A DNA stretch of 64,000 nt from Marinobacter alexandrii (GCA_039984955.1 JBDWTN010000007.1:496001-560000), one strand, 5' to 3'. Shown: positions 26,600 through 36,902, numbered from the stretch's first letter. The notes: generated from the sequence alone by a model not told the origin. Numbers and translations: made by a program.

Positions 26600-27717
26600 A
26601 TTTCTTCTTTGATTAAAATTTTCAAAATATCATCGCCGGTTTTTAACTCATTTATCTGATCTCCTATATTTCCAAGCAAGGATATAATCCACTCACCTCC
26701 GTTATAGATGATCAACAGGCTTCTATACCCGTCTGTTGAACCTCCATGAATCACATAATTGCCTGGAACATCTAGCTTACCCATACGATAGTCCCCTTCT
26801 CCATCAAAGACTACCCAGCCATATCCATAAGAAATAGTAGGATTTAAGTTTCCAATATGATTCCTTAAAATCCAATTATTAGATTCATTTGAAATCAAAG
26901 TAGGATTGCTGTTCTCGATACCCCATTTAACCAAATCTTCTGATGTTGAGAATATTCTTCTCCCTAAAGAGTAATCAATAAAAGGGCTTTCGAGAAAAAT
27001 GCCTTCTTTATAGTCATAAGCTTCTGCTAATAGAGGATAGGTGTGATAATTGTCTACTGGAGTAAACGTGCTGACTAGCCCCAAAGGCTTGCAAATCATA
27101 GAGTCCAAAGCTTCAGAAAAATGTTTCCTTTCAGTTATTTCTATAATTATAGCTAACAAGTGATAAGCGAAGTTGCTGTAATAAAACTGTGCACCGGGTA
27201 CTCCTATAGGTTTTAATCGACTGATGAAGTCTACATAATCTTTATTATTAAAGTGAAGTCGCTTAAAGCCTTCAAATTGATTCTTCTTTAATTTTTCATC
27301 TATAGCATCATAGTCAGGAAGTCCTGATGTGTGCGTCAGCATCTGATGAATAGTGATTTGATCAGCATACTCGCCCGAATAGGTTAAATGGGTTGACAAA
27401 GTATCTGTCAATTTAAGTTTCCCTTGCTCTACCAACTGCATAATCATTACAGCAACAAACGACTTATTGAGTGAAGCTATATCGAAACGCGTTTCATTAC
27501 TGATTGGAATACTCCAAGATCTGTCTGCTAAACCGAACGATTTGGAATAAATGACCCCTGATTTATTTCCAATAGTGAATGAAGCATCAAAATGACCTTC
27601 CCTATTCATGTCTACTAAAAGAGATTCAACCTCTTGCAATCGACTGTTTTGGAATGAGCAACCACTCACACTCAAGACGAGTGCTAGTGCGGAATAAATT
27701 TTTAATCCCAATTTCAT
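26596..27717 (-). CDS. Beta-lactamase-family (class C/AmpC-like) serine hydrolase lipoprotein
   Basis: Lipobox VSGC places the cysteine at 20. The active-site SxxK motif is S82-L-N-K85 in FDIASLNKSF. The YxN motif appears as YSNFAYHLL near 195, and the KTG-equivalent as HGGSTDGY near 330. Such proteins include DD-peptidases, esterases and beta-lactamases. Periplasmic lipoprotein forms in Bacteroidota are mostly uncharacterised, and resistance should not be assumed. Translationally coupled to the lipocalin-like gene. Confidence 0.85.
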   Translation of the reverse strand: MKLGLKIYSALALVLSVSGCSFQNSRLQEVESLLVDMNREGHFDASFTIGNKSGVIYSKSFGLADRSWSIPISNETRFDIASLNKSFVAVMIMQLVEQGKLKLTDTLSTHLTYSGEYADQITIHQMLTHTSGLPDYDAIDEKLKKNQFEGFKRLHFNNKDYVDFISRLKPIGVPGAQFYYSNFAYHLLAIIIEITERKHFSEALDSMICKPLGLVSTFTPVDNYHTYPLLAEAYDYKEGIFLESPFIDYSLGRRIFSTSEDLVKWGIENSNPTLISNESNNWILRNHIGNLNPTISYGYGWVVFDGEGDYRMGKLDVPGNYVIHGGSTDGYRSLLIIYNGGEWIISLLGNIGDQINELKTGDDILKILIKEEI

Positions 27718-27759
27718 GCTTCAAAGCTAGAAGTTAGAACTGGGCGATACGATACCTAA

Positions 27760-28545
27760 TTACAATTTTGTGGCGAAATTCTCTTCTGAGTGGTGATTTA
27801 GTCTATCCTCAATTTGCTGAATGTAACTATTAGACACTGGAACAGTCTCTCCTTGCTCAAAATAGATTTTAACACTTCTAGATTTTTGTTCAACTCTATG
27901 TATCGTCAAGGGATTAACTAAATAAGACCGATGTACACGCATCAAATTAGGATAGCTTTTCTCAAGGTCTGACAATCGTCTTCTAATAATCGAAGTTTCT
28001 ATGCTACCGTTTGATCGATAGACTATACTTACATAGTTATCCTCTGCTTTCACAAACATTAATTGATTTGACTTAATAGCAATACGTTCCTTTCCATTTG
28101 TTGATGTAAACACCTGTAAATCAATTGCTTTAGAAGCATTCTTTTCCAAAGACACCATCAAATAGTAAATAGCAAATGGAACAATCATCACTGAAGTAAA
28201 TTCTCCGATAAGCAGAAAATAGGATTGCCAATAACTCTCAGTAAAATTCCAGAAATAATTAAAGAGTAAGTAGGTAACTGATCCAGCAGAAATTATTTCC
28301 CACGTGTTCCAACAGAAATAGCGAACAAAACTATTTATTCGTAAATAGTGAATAATGAAAAGTTCATTTAAAGCGAAAGCAGATGAAACTCCGAGTGAGA
28401 AAAAAAAGGTTCGTTCTATAAGTGAATGTCCTGAAAAGGATACTCCTTGGTCAATTCCAAATGCTTCATAAAGAAATAAAACGATACCTAAGAATAAACC
28501 AGAGCTTACTATGAGTGTGGCTTTAGCTCTGGCAGAAGCCTTCAT
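27760..28545 (-). CDS. Membrane-anchored LytTR transcriptional regulator
   Basis: Four hydrophobic helices in residues about 8-135 (TLIVSSGLFLGIVLFLYEAF; LGVSSAFALNELFII; AGSVTYLLFNYFW; TSVMIVPFAIYYLM). A LytTR domain follows in about 150-250 (NQLMFVKAEDNYVSIVY, RRRLSDLEKSYPNLMRVHRSYLVNP, VPVSNSYIQQIEDRL). It has the same layout as the protein at 9706-10455. The ATG directly follows the YebC stop (TAAATG), so it is cotranscribed with yebC and possibly drives the downstream hydrolase pair, 43 bp away. Confidence 0.88.
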   Translation of the reverse strand: MKASARAKATLIVSSGLFLGIVLFLYEAFGIDQGVSFSGHSLIERTFFFSLGVSSAFALNELFIIHYLRINSFVRYFCWNTWEIISAGSVTYLLFNYFWNFTESYWQSYFLLIGEFTSVMIVPFAIYYLMVSLEKNASKAIDLQVFTSTNGKERIAIKSNQLMFVKAEDNYVSIVYRSNGSIETSIIRRRLSDLEKSYPNLMRVHRSYLVNPLTIHRVEQKSRSVKIYFEQGETVPVSNSYIQQIEDRLNHHSEENFATKL

Positions 28546-29256
28546 TTATGCAATATTTGTGTAAACCGCTTGCACATCATCATCATCTTCAATCTTGTCA
28601 AGCATTTTTTCAATTTCTTCAAGTTCATCATCGGTAAACTCAACTGGACTGGTCGCTATTCTTTTTAGCGTTCCCCTTTTTACTTCAATATTCAGGTCTT
28701 CAAGAGCCTTTGACATGTCTCCAAAGTTGGTATAATCCGAATAGGCATAGATGATTCCTTCATTCTCCTCGATCTCTTCCAGTCCTCCATCTATTAATGA
28801 TAACTCCAACTCTTCTATATCCATCTCTTCTGTTTTCTCGAACTCGAAAACAGATTTTCTTGAAAACATGAATTCCAATGATCCAGACGGAGCAAATCCT
28901 CCTCCTGCTTTGTTAAAGTAAGATTTTACGTTCGCGACAGTTCTAGTTGTATTGTCTGTTGCGCATTCTACAAATACTAAAACGCCATGAGGCCCTTTGC
29001 CCTCATAGGTTACCTCATTGATGTCATCACTATCCTTACCCGCAGCTCTCTTTATGGCATTCTCAATGTTATCCTTCGGCATATTCTCTGCCTTAGCATT
29101 CTGAATGGCTGTTCTGAGTTTCGCATTCATTTCAGGATCAGGTCCGCTCTCTTTAACTGCCACAGTAATGGCCTTAGCGAGTTTGGGAAAGACTTTACTC
29201 ATCTTATCCCATCTTTTCTCTTTGGCTGCACGCCTATATTCAAATGCTCGTCCCAT
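28546..29256 (-). CDS. yebC: YebC/PmpR family regulatory protein (TACO1-like)
   Basis: It starts at ATG 29256 with the invariant [23 protein letters not shown]; the longer frame from the TTG at 29265 is unnecessary. Conserved [31 protein letters not shown] and [21 protein letters not shown] are present. YebC proteins bind DNA in some species and act as ribosome-associated factors at proline-rich stalls in others. Two-gene unit with the LytTR regulator. Confidence 0.93.
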   Translation of the reverse strand: MGRAFEYRRAAKEKRWDKMSKVFPKLAKAITVAVKESGPDPEMNAKLRTAIQNAKAENMPKDNIENAIKRAAGKDSDDINEVTYEGKGPHGVLVFVECATDNTTRTVANVKSYFNKAGGGFAPSGSLEFMFSRKSVFEFEKTEEMDIEELELSLIDGGLEEIEENEGIIYAYSDYTNFGDMSKALEDLNIEVKRGTLKRIATSPVEFTDDELEEIEKMLDKIEDDDDVQAVYTNIA

Positions 29257-29339
29257 AAAATTCAAATTTAAAGAAGCTACAAATTAAGCTGATGGGCATT
29301 TTAAAATCAACAAACAGGAAGGTTGAATATGGAGAAAAC

Positions 29340-29735
29340 TTAATCTTCTACTAAATCTTTATGCTGTTCAAGCCATTCTAATCCTTTTTCGTTATCAGTG
29401 AAGAGATGTGTCGGTTTCTTGGGCTTGCTGACTGTAATAAAAAAGTTACCAATCATCTTAGTAACTGAAGAACTAACAATTAGAGCACTGGAAATAACGA
29501 GATCATTTCCTTCATTGGCCAGATAGTCACGAGCATCTTTTGAGGTAGATTTCACATTTCGAATATCAAAAAGAGTAGGATAAGATATACCCTCTTTAAA
29601 TTCAATTCTATCTTTTACCATAAGTTTCGCGACATCAAGATCCAATAGATCAAGAGGTTTGTATATCAAGTGCGCTATTCCATCTTTAATAAACATGTCT
29701 GCATAATTAGTACTCAATTCCCGTTCCATCTTCAT
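29340..29735 (-). CDS. SpoIIAA/STAS-like protein (DUF7793 type)
   Basis: A 131-residue soluble alpha/beta protein: ADMFIKDGIAHLIYKPLDLLDLDVAKLMVKDRIEFKEG, YPTLFDIRNVKST, and LVISSALIVSSSVTKMIGNFFI. The strand TLFDIRNV and the following helix start resemble STAS/SpoIIAA-fold proteins that occur widely in marine Bacteroidota. Role unknown. Monocistronic. Confidence 0.6.
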   Translation of the reverse strand: MKMERELSTNYADMFIKDGIAHLIYKPLDLLDLDVAKLMVKDRIEFKEGISYPTLFDIRNVKSTSKDARDYLANEGNDLVISSALIVSSSVTKMIGNFFITVSKPKKPTHLFTDNEKGLEWLEQHKDLVED

Positions 29736-29811
29736 TCATTTTTGGTGTCTACGTGAAATACGTAATTGTCACATTAGGTATTTCCCTCTATATATCGGCT
29801 GTGTCCCAAGA

Positions 29812-29819
29812 TACTTTTG
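29812..29819 (+). promoter_or_regulatory. -7 box upstream of the oxoamine synthase/GNAT gene
   Basis: TACTTTTG matches TAnnTTTG, 37 bp before the start codon. No good TTTG was seen at the -33 distance, so this is tentative. Confidence 0.35.
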
Positions 29820-29856
29820 ATCTATCAACAACACACAAATTAAACATTTCTAGATC

Positions 29857-32298
29857 ATGGCAAAGATTATTCACAACAACATTTTGGACACAGTAGATTC
29901 AGTCTTCTCTATATCCAAAGAAAAAAGGTCTCTTCACTTACATGCTGAAGACGAAACCCTAGACGGTAGACATTTAACTATAAATGGAAAAAAAGCTCTT
30001 CATTTTGGCACCTGTGGGTATTTGGGGCTTGAACAACACCCTAAGCTGAAGCAAGGAGCAATAGATGCTATTGAAAAATATGGAGTTCAGTTTCCTATGT
30101 CTCGTACTTACATCTCTAATCCACTTTATAAAAAGCTAGAAGAGAAAATCCATGAGATGTACAACGCTCCTGTTGTGATATCTAAAAACTGCACGTTAGC
30201 ACACCTGGCTACTATTCCTATAGTTGTTAGAGAGAATGACCTAATTATCCTTGACCACCTGGTTCATACGAGTGTACAAGAAGCTGCTAAAAAAATGCTC
30301 TCGCAAGGTGTGAAAATAGAAATGATCCGACATAACAACCTTGAAATGTTAGAGAATATCATTGAAAAAAATAGAAGCAAATACGATAGAATTTGGTACA
30401 TGGCGGATGGCGTATATTCTATGTATGGAGACTATGCTCCTATTAAGGAAATGATCGCTCTTGCCGAAAAATACGACCAACTTCACCTATATGTAGATGA
30501 TGCACACGGGACAAGCTGGACGGGCAAATTCGGTACAGGATATGTAATGAGTCAAATGGATCATAAACTCTACAGAAAAATGATCTTAACCTCCAATCTT
30601 GGAAAAGCATTTGGAGCATGCGGAGGATTGACTCTCTTCCCCAACGAAGAATTTCAAAGAAAAGTAAATGTATTTGGTGGGCCATTGACCTTCTCCGTTC
30701 AAATAGAGCCACCTACTTTGGGAGCTGCATTGGCATCTGCTGAGTTACACCTTAGCGGTGAAGTTCATGAGATGCAAGATGAGTTGAGGACCAGAATAAA
30801 TTATTTCAATTCGCTTCTTAAGCAAACTAATCTCCCATTAGTAGAAGAAAACGATAGTCCGATATTTTTCATAGGTGTTGGAACCATGGACATGGGTAAT
30901 TATCTCGTAAGAGAGATGACAAATGATGGAGTATATGTGAATATAGGTCCATATCCTGCCGTACCTGTGAAGAACATAGGTATCCGAATTACCATCTCCA
31001 GACATAATACATTGGAAGATATAGAGACTCTCGTAGACAAGTTAGAATATCATTTTGAACGAGCATTGGAATTCAACGGGCAGACATTGGAGAAAATCCA
31101 TAAGGCATTTAAAATGAATCCTAGCATAATTAAAAAACAGGAAAAAAGTGTGGTCATAAATAATCAACATTTAAAGATTCAGTTATCCGAAAGTATTTTA
31201 GAAGTTGATAAAAAAGAATGGGATGAGCATCTTGGCAAACGAGGAATGTTTGATTGGAATGGTCTTAATCTGCTTGAGCGCTCGTACAAAGGAAATGAGC
31301 TAGAAGCTAACAACTGGAAATTTCGTTACCTCATCATTAAGGATGCCCAAGATGAAGTGGTTTTGATGACTTTTTACACAAGTACATTATATAAAGAGGA
31401 TATTTTCTCCCGAGCTTCAATTTCCATAGCATTGGAAGAAGAGAGAAAAGTCAATCCAAATTATATGGTATCGCGAGGAATATTCATCGGTAGTCTTTTT
31501 ACTGAAGGGAATCACTTATATCTCAATCAAGAAAGTAGTCATTGGAAAGATGCTCTTAACAAGCTTATTGATGGATTGTATGAATTTCAGGAGGAAGAAA
31601 ATGCAATCAACATTATGTTCAGAGACTTAGAAGCAGGAAATAAAGAAATGGATGACTTCATGACAGAAAGTGGATTTGTCAAAATGGACCTTCCTGAATC
31701 TTGTATCGCTGATTTAACCACTTGGAACAATGAAGAAGAATTTATTCAAAGTTTGACCAAAAGCAGCAAAAAAGGGTTTAAGCACTACGTTAAAAAGCAC
31801 GAACATCAATGCTATGTAGAATTCAAAGACAAGCTCTCTGAAGATGAATTAGCACACGCTTTAAAACTTCATAAAGCTGTAAATGATAAAAACATCGCCA
31901 TTAATTCATATTTAACACCAGACAAGGTGTTTGAAGAAATGGTCGAGGATCCTAATTGGGAGTTTGGACTTGTATATATCAATAGGGACAATGCGGAAAC
32001 CAATCGACCAATAGTTTATTGCTTCTGCCATAAAAATGAGCATAAAGTGTACAGCTTCATGTTAGTCGGTATGGACTATGAATACATATACGATTATTCA
32101 GGATACAGATTAGCACTTTGGGCATTAGTGAAGAGAGCGAAAGAGTTAGGTTGTACACAAGCCAACTTCGGAATCTCAGCTACGATGGAAAAGAAAAGAG
32201 TAGGTGCTAGACCACAGCAGAGAGTCGGGTACTTCCAAGCTAAGGATAACTACGCTTTGGAAATGATGGAGACCACCATCGCAAAAGAACGTGATTAG
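29857..32298 (+). CDS. Fusion of PLP-dependent alpha-oxoamine synthase and GNAT-like acyltransferase
   Basis: Residues about 40-410 are an AONS-type aminotransferase fold I domain. DDAHGTSW (D214-H217) is the cofactor-binding aspartate region, and SNLGKAFGACGG holds the Schiff-base Lys250. The family condenses an amino acid with an acyl-CoA or acyl-ACP (8-amino-7-oxononanoate, 3-ketosphinganine, cysteate-fatty-acid products). Residues about 430-813 are GNAT/BioF2-like (FIQSLTKSSKKGFKHYVKKH, then YDYSGYRLALWALVKRAKELG). Likely cytosolic and linked to sphingolipid- or sulfonolipid-like amino lipids; the substrate is inference. Total length 813. Confidence 0.8.
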   Translation: MAKIIHNNILDTVDSVFSISKEKRSLHLHAEDETLDGRHLTINGKKALHFGTCGYLGLEQHPKLKQGAIDAIEKYGVQFPMSRTYISNPLYKKLEEKIHEMYNAPVVISKNCTLAHLATIPIVVRENDLIILDHLVHTSVQEAAKKMLSQGVKIEMIRHNNLEMLENIIEKNRSKYDRIWYMADGVYSMYGDYAPIKEMIALAEKYDQLHLYVDDAHGTSWTGKFGTGYVMSQMDHKLYRKMILTSNLGKAFGACGGLTLFPNEEFQRKVNVFGGPLTFSVQIEPPTLGAALASAELHLSGEVHEMQDELRTRINYFNSLLKQTNLPLVEENDSPIFFIGVGTMDMGNYLVREMTNDGVYVNIGPYPAVPVKNIGIRITISRHNTLEDIETLVDKLEYHFERALEFNGQTLEKIHKAFKMNPSIIKKQEKSVVINNQHLKIQLSESILEVDKKEWDEHLGKRGMFDWNGLNLLERSYKGNELEANNWKFRYLIIKDAQDEVVLMTFYTSTLYKEDIFSRASISIALEEERKVNPNYMVSRGIFIGSLFTEGNHLYLNQESSHWKDALNKLIDGLYEFQEEENAINIMFRDLEAGNKEMDDFMTESGFVKMDLPESCIADLTTWNNEEEFIQSLTKSSKKGFKHYVKKHEHQCYVEFKDKLSEDELAHALKLHKAVNDKNIAINSYLTPDKVFEEMVEDPNWEFGLVYINRDNAETNRPIVYCFCHKNEHKVYSFMLVGMDYEYIYDYSGYRLALWALVKRAKELGCTQANFGISATMEKKRVGARPQQRVGYFQAKDNYALEMMETTIAKERD

Positions 32299-32311
32299 TT
32301 GATGCCAGATT

Positions 32312-32341
32312 GTCCACGGCCTTTTGTTGAGGGCTGTGGAC
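32312..32341 (+). terminator. Hairpin after the fusion gene
   Basis: GTCCACGGCC (32312-32321) pairs with GGCTGTGGAC (32332-32341), with G-T pairs. The following T tract is weak, so it may be a partial terminator or an mRNA-stabilising hairpin before the kinase gene. Confidence 0.6.
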
Positions 32342-32362
32342 TAACTTTAAACCCCAATTGAA

Positions 32363-34066
32363 ATGGAAACTCTCGTGAAAAAGTCCCTACAAGAAAGAAT
32401 AGAAGATATAAGTGCGCTAATATTTGAAGTAGCGAATGGAAACTTTGATTACACCATAGAAGCCGCAGGTGAAGATGATGAACTAGATGCCATTATATCT
32501 GGTGTCAATATGCTTGGACAAGAGCTTAAAATCTCCACGGTCTCGAAAGATCATGTTCAAAGCATGTACGATGGAGTAATTGACCCAATCGTAGTAATGG
32601 ATCTCAATATGAATGTTCAGAAAGTAAATGGAGCATTCACTCAAGCATTAGGAATCTCAGAAGGGGAAGCAAAAGGTAAATATCTAGTAGAACTTATCGA
32701 TTTAGAAAAAACCGCACATGATATAGCGGAAATTTCTAATCAAATGCAACAAGATGGAAAATATCAGAATGCAGAATTGTATTTTAAAACCAAAGATGAT
32801 GACACACTTCCGACTTCTGCTTCCTTCTCATATCTGAAAAATGCTAATAACGAACATGAAGGTATCATGATCGTTGCAAAAGACATTACACAGATTAAGG
32901 AAACAGAAAAGAAGCTAATTGAAGCAAAAGAAGCTGCTGAAGAAGCAAACATGGCTAAGGGTAGATTCCTTTCTAATATGAGTCATGAAATTCGAACTCC
33001 TCTAAATGGAATTATAGGGTTTACTGATCTACTAAAAACAACAGAAACCGATGATGCTCAAAGTGAATACATAGAAATGATTAGTAATGCCAGCACAAAT
33101 CTGGCTAAGCTGCTTAATGATGTGTTAGATCTAAATAAAATTGATCTTGATCGCATTGAATTAGAGGAAATTCCCTACGATTTCAGAGCCACATTTACAT
33201 CTAATCTAAATCCTTACACTTATACAGCAAAAGATAAAGGAATAGAATTAACCTACTCTTTTGATGAAAGTGTCCCTAAAATTGTTGTTGGAGATCCTAC
33301 TAGGTTGAATCAAGTTCTTGTAAATCTGGTTGGCAATGCCATAAAATTCACACAAATAGGATTTGTAGATATTACATTCTCCTCGGTTAAGAAAGGTGAG
33401 GAAATGTTCCTTCAATGCGAGGTAGCAGATACAGGTATTGGAATACCCGCGGATAAGCAGGATACCATTTTTGATACATTCACGCAATCTGACAATACCA
33501 TTACAAGAAAATTTGGAGGGTCTGGACTTGGCTTGGCAATTTGTAAACAATTAGTGGAAGTAATGGGTGGCGAAATCGAGGTGATTAGTCCGTCAATCAG
33601 TAGAAGCCATGGAACAATTTTCAAGTTTACGATTCCAGTTAAAGAAGGTAAAGAAGAAGTCAATCATAAGTCTGGCAGTGATTCTGAATCGGATCAATTC
33701 GAAAATCTAAAAGTACTTGCCGTTGACGATAACAATGTGAATTTGATATTGATTAAAAGAATTTTAGAAAAATCGGGAATTGAAGTTGCAACAGCTATTA
33801 ACGGCAAAGAAGCTATCCAAAAATCAAAAAGAGAACCCTTCAATCTTGTACTAATGGATATTCAAATGCCTGTAATGGACGGTCTAACGGCAACCAAATT
33901 ATTAAGAAAGGAAGGCTATGAAAGTCCAATATTAGCTCTATCTGCAAATGTGGATAAAGAAAATATTAAAGCAATTAAAGAATCTGGAATGGATGATTTC
34001 TTACAAAAACCATTTCGTAAGCCACAACTAATCCAGTTACTGAAAAAATGGAGTGAAGCAAATTAA
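32363..34066 (+). CDS. Cytosolic hybrid histidine kinase: PAS, HisKA, HATPase, receiver
   Basis: The order is: residues 1-60, a HAMP-like helical piece (ISALIFEVANGNFDYTIEAAGEDDELDAIISGVNMLGQEL); 65-185, a PAS domain (MYDGVIDPIVVMDLNMNVQKVNGAFTQALG...); a coiled coil; HisKA at about 205-270 with phospho-acceptor His in FLSNMSHEIRTPLNG; HATPase at about 310-435 with N box NLVGNAIKFT and G boxes DTGIGIP and GGSGLGLAICK; receiver at about 450-567 with the acceptor Asp in NLVLMDIQMPVMDG. No membrane helix is seen, so the signal is internal. The output partner is unknown. Confidence 0.92.
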   Translation: METLVKKSLQERIEDISALIFEVANGNFDYTIEAAGEDDELDAIISGVNMLGQELKISTVSKDHVQSMYDGVIDPIVVMDLNMNVQKVNGAFTQALGISEGEAKGKYLVELIDLEKTAHDIAEISNQMQQDGKYQNAELYFKTKDDDTLPTSASFSYLKNANNEHEGIMIVAKDITQIKETEKKLIEAKEAAEEANMAKGRFLSNMSHEIRTPLNGIIGFTDLLKTTETDDAQSEYIEMISNASTNLAKLLNDVLDLNKIDLDRIELEEIPYDFRATFTSNLNPYTYTAKDKGIELTYSFDESVPKIVVGDPTRLNQVLVNLVGNAIKFTQIGFVDITFSSVKKGEEMFLQCEVADTGIGIPADKQDTIFDTFTQSDNTITRKFGGSGLGLAICKQLVEVMGGEIEVISPSISRSHGTIFKFTIPVKEGKEEVNHKSGSDSESDQFENLKVLAVDDNNVNLILIKRILEKSGIEVATAINGKEAIQKSKREPFNLVLMDIQMPVMDGLTATKLLRKEGYESPILALSANVDKENIKAIKESGMDDFLQKPFRKPQLIQLLKKWSEAN

Positions 34067-34893
34067 GATTTCTTCCAAGCGACATTTAAGATAACTCCAG
34101 AGAGTACTAAGGCCATTCCAGCATAAGTAACTAAGTTGTAAGTTTCATCAAAAATGAAGAATCCAAACGCAAGTGAATAAATAATCCCTATATAGGTAAG
34201 AATTGAGACTTTACTCAATTCTTCCTTTTGATAGGCCTTCGTCATGAGAAACTGTGCAACTTGAGTAAACAAGCCTATCAATATAAGCACCACCCAATCT
34301 GTGCCAGCTGGTCTCACCCACACAAAGGCAGTCCAAATACCTGATATGGGCAACATGATTAACGGGAAATAGAAAATGATTACTAAAGGATGTTCGCTTG
34401 TCTTCAGTTTTCGAATAAAATTGTAAGCCAGACCCATGAAAAAAGAAGCGCTGATTCCCATAACCAGATGCCAAAAAGAAATTCTTGGATCAAATCCCTG
34501 AATAACCATTATTCCAGCAAAACTCATAGCGAAGAACAGCCATTGAAGCTTTTTTACTTTTTCACCTACTAAATAGATACCAAGAACCGCAGTAAAGATT
34601 GGAGCTAGATACTGCAAAGTAGAAGCAGTAGCTAAAGGGATCTGTTGCAGAAGACTAAAGTAAATCATCAATGCAATCGCTCCTGCCACTCCCCTGCCAA
34701 TAAGTACTGGTTTGTTATTTCCCCAGATATTCACCCTTTGCCTCGATAAAAAAAATAAGCTTATCGCTAAGGAGATAACTGACCTAAATAAGATTATTTC
34801 AATGGCGGGAATATGAGGCACTAGTTTGACACACACCTTCATCAGTGTAAAGGTGAAAGAGGCAAAAAGCATGTATTTAACTCCCTGACTCAA
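34063..34893 (-). CDS. EamA-family (DMT superfamily) transporter
   Basis: Ten hydrophobic helices in two repeated five-helix halves, with EamA-type motifs (FRSVISLAISLFFL; TASTLQYLAPIFTAVLGIYLVGEKVKKLQW; SILTYIGIIYSLAFGFFIFDET). Substrates range over metabolites and amino acids and cannot be inferred. TTG at 34893 gives MSQGVKYMLFASF, in line with homologues that begin with xxGVxYML; the alternative ATG is at 34872. The stop overlaps the kinase stop by 4 bp on the opposite strand. Confidence 0.85.
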   Translation of the reverse strand: MSQGVKYMLFASFTFTLMKVCVKLVPHIPAIEIILFRSVISLAISLFFLSRQRVNIWGNNKPVLIGRGVAGAIALMIYFSLLQQIPLATASTLQYLAPIFTAVLGIYLVGEKVKKLQWLFFAMSFAGIMVIQGFDPRISFWHLVMGISASFFMGLAYNFIRKLKTSEHPLVIIFYFPLIMLPISGIWTAFVWVRPAGTDWVVLILIGLFTQVAQFLMTKAYQKEELSKVSILTYIGIIYSLAFGFFIFDETYNLVTYAGMALVLSGVILNVAWKKS

Positions 34894-34898
34894 TATAA

Positions 34899-35546
34899 TT
34901 AGATAGTGATTACCCCATCTTTGATTTCCAGCTTTCGATCAGCCATTCCTGCCAACTCCATGTTGTGAGTAACAATGACAAACGTTTGGCCCATGTCTTT
35001 TCTAAGGTCAAAAAAAAGTTGATGCAGATCATCCGCACTCTGTGAGTCTAGATTTCCACTCGGCTCGTCAGCAAACACGATGGAGGGATCATTGATCAAT
35101 GCTCTGGCAACCGAAACCCTTTGTTGTTCTCCACCTGATAGTTCTGATGGCTTATGATCATAGCGTCCTGAAAGCCCCAGTATATCTAACAACTCTCCGG
35201 CCCTTTTCTTAGCTTGTTTATTTCCTTTAATAAAAGCGGGAATACAAACATTCTCGAGGGCAGTGAACTCAGGAAAAAGGTTATGAAATTGAAAAATGAA
35301 ACCTATTTGCTCATTTCTAAACTGCGACATTTTTTTTTGAGGAAGGGATGACATTTTTATGCCATTTAGCATAATCATTCCCGAGTCTGGAGTGTCCAAG
35401 GTACCCAGTATATGCAAAAGAGTACTCTTCCCTGCACCTGAAGCCCCTACTATACTTACCACTTCTCCCTTGTCAATTGAAAGATTGACTCCTTTTAGGA
35501 CGTCCAGTCCTCCATAAGACTTATATACGTTATCCGCTTTCAGCAT
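34899..35546 (-). CDS. lolD: LolD-like ABC transporter ATP-binding protein
   Basis: ATG at 35546 ([12 protein letters not shown]) is chosen; the frame continues to 35636 but the added residues are not family-like. Walker A is [10 protein letters not shown] loop [16 protein letters not shown], signature [15 protein letters not shown], and Walker [15 protein letters not shown]. This is the MacB/LolD class, which powers lipoprotein release or related extraction from the inner membrane. Its permease is not adjacent. TATCTTTG on the minus strand (35552-35559) sits just before the ATG, implying a very short or absent leader. EamA follows 5 bp downstream. Confidence 0.88.
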   Translation of the reverse strand: MLKADNVYKSYGGLDVLKGVNLSIDKGEVVSIVGASGAGKSTLLHILGTLDTPDSGMIMLNGIKMSSLPQKKMSQFRNEQIGFIFQFHNLFPEFTALENVCIPAFIKGNKQAKKRAGELLDILGLSGRYDHKPSELSGGEQQRVSVARALINDPSIVFADEPSGNLDSQSADDLHQLFFDLRKDMGQTFVIVTHNMELAGMADRKLEIKDGVITI

Positions 35547-35600
35547 GGCGGCAAAGATATGATTATCATGTACAATTCCTTGAACACAAAGCTCTTCAAC

Positions 35601-35631
35601 TTGGTTATACGTTTTTGATGATTTAGCTTCG
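35601..35631 (+). promoter_or_regulatory. Candidate sucC promoter
   Basis: TTG at 35601-35603, then 20 bp, then TAGCTTCG at 35624-35631, one base off TAnnTTTG. The start codon is at 35648. Confidence 0.45.
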
Positions 35632-35647
35632 CACAAAATTTAATTCA

Positions 35648-36859
35648 ATGAACATTCACGAATACCAAGCCAAAGAAATTCTTAAGTCATACGGTGTGAC
35701 AATCCAGGAAGGAGTTGTTGCAGATACACCTGACAAAGCAATAGAAGCAGCAAAGGAACTTAATCGCGAAACAGGAACAGAATGGTTCGTGATCAAAGCG
35801 CAAATCCATGCCGGAGGTAGAGGAAAAGGGAAAGTGAATGAGACAGGATCTAATGGTGTAGTGCTTGCCAAGAGCTTGGATGAAGTTGGCCCAAAAGCAA
35901 AGGACATCCTAGGCGGAACGTTGGTAACACATCAAACAGGCGCTGAAGGGAAGAAAGTAAATAAGATTTTGATAGCTCAGGATGTATACTATCCAGGAGA
36001 ATCAGATCCTAAAGAGTATTATCTATCCATCCTTTTAGATAGAGGTACTGGTAATAACGTTATCATGGCCTCTACAGAGGGAGGAATGGATATTGAGACG
36101 GTTGCGGAAGAAACTCCTGACAAAATAGTGAAAGAATGGATTGATCCAGCTGTTGGCCTTCAAGGCTTCCAAGCTAGAAAAGTTGCTTTTGCTTTAGGAC
36201 TTGAAGGAAATGCTTTCAAAGGCATGGTTAAATTCATCTTTTCTCTTTACAAAGCTTATGAAGCGACTGATGCATCTCAATTTGAGATTAATCCTGTTCT
36301 AAAAACTTCTGACAACAAAATACTAGCCGTTGATGCCAAAGTAAATATTGATGATAATGCCCTATATCGTCATAAGGATATCGCAGAATTAAGAGATTTA
36401 ACAGAGGAAGATCCTTTGGAGGTAGAGGCTGGTGAATCCGGGCTTAACTATGTGAAGTTGGATGGTAACGTTGGATGTATGGTAAACGGTGCTGGCTTAG
36501 CGATGGCTACCATGGACATTATTAAGCTATCTGGTGGAGAGCCTGCTAACTTCCTTGATGTAGGAGGTGGGGCAAACGCACAAACTGTGGAAGCTGGCTT
36601 CCGAATTATTCTGAAAGATCCAAATGTGAAAGCAATACTTATTAACATCTTTGGAGGAATAGTAAGATGTGATAGAGTAGCTACTGGTGTAGTAGAAGCC
36701 TATAAAAACATTGGAGACATTAGCGTTCCAATAATTGTAAGACTACAAGGAACTAACGCAGAAGAGGGAGCTAAAATAATTGAAGACTCTGGACTGAAAG
36801 TAACCTCTGCTATCGTATTGAAAGATGCCGCTGACAAAGTAAAAGAAGTACTTTCTTAA
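35648..36859 (+). CDS. sucC: Succinate-CoA ligase beta subunit
   Basis: ATP-grasp N-terminus [17 protein letters not shown] with [18 protein letters not shown]. The C-terminal CoA-ligase domain has the nucleotide-binding and phosphohistidine-interacting [19 protein letters not shown] and [14 protein letters not shown]. It joins succinate to CoA with ATP or GTP in the TCA cycle, as a heteromer with SucD. No sucD is adjacent, an arrangement common in Bacteroidota. Icd is also in this window, but 22 kb away. Confidence 0.96.
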   Translation: MNIHEYQAKEILKSYGVTIQEGVVADTPDKAIEAAKELNRETGTEWFVIKAQIHAGGRGKGKVNETGSNGVVLAKSLDEVGPKAKDILGGTLVTHQTGAEGKKVNKILIAQDVYYPGESDPKEYYLSILLDRGTGNNVIMASTEGGMDIETVAEETPDKIVKEWIDPAVGLQGFQARKVAFALGLEGNAFKGMVKFIFSLYKAYEATDASQFEINPVLKTSDNKILAVDAKVNIDDNALYRHKDIAELRDLTEEDPLEVEAGESGLNYVKLDGNVGCMVNGAGLAMATMDIIKLSGGEPANFLDVGGGANAQTVEAGFRIILKDPNVKAILINIFGGIVRCDRVATGVVEAYKNIGDISVPIIVRLQGTNAEEGAKIIEDSGLKVTSAIVLKDAADKVKEVLS

Positions 36860-36902
36860 CTTATCTAGTACTGATAAATTAGGGGTCAATTAAAAAACCT
36901 TT

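Noticed and set aside
26596-27717. Antibiotic-resistance beta-lactamase
   Set aside because: The SxxK/YxN/HxG motifs define the broad serine-hydrolase family; lipoprotein form and operon with a lipocalin-like gene give no support for resistance.
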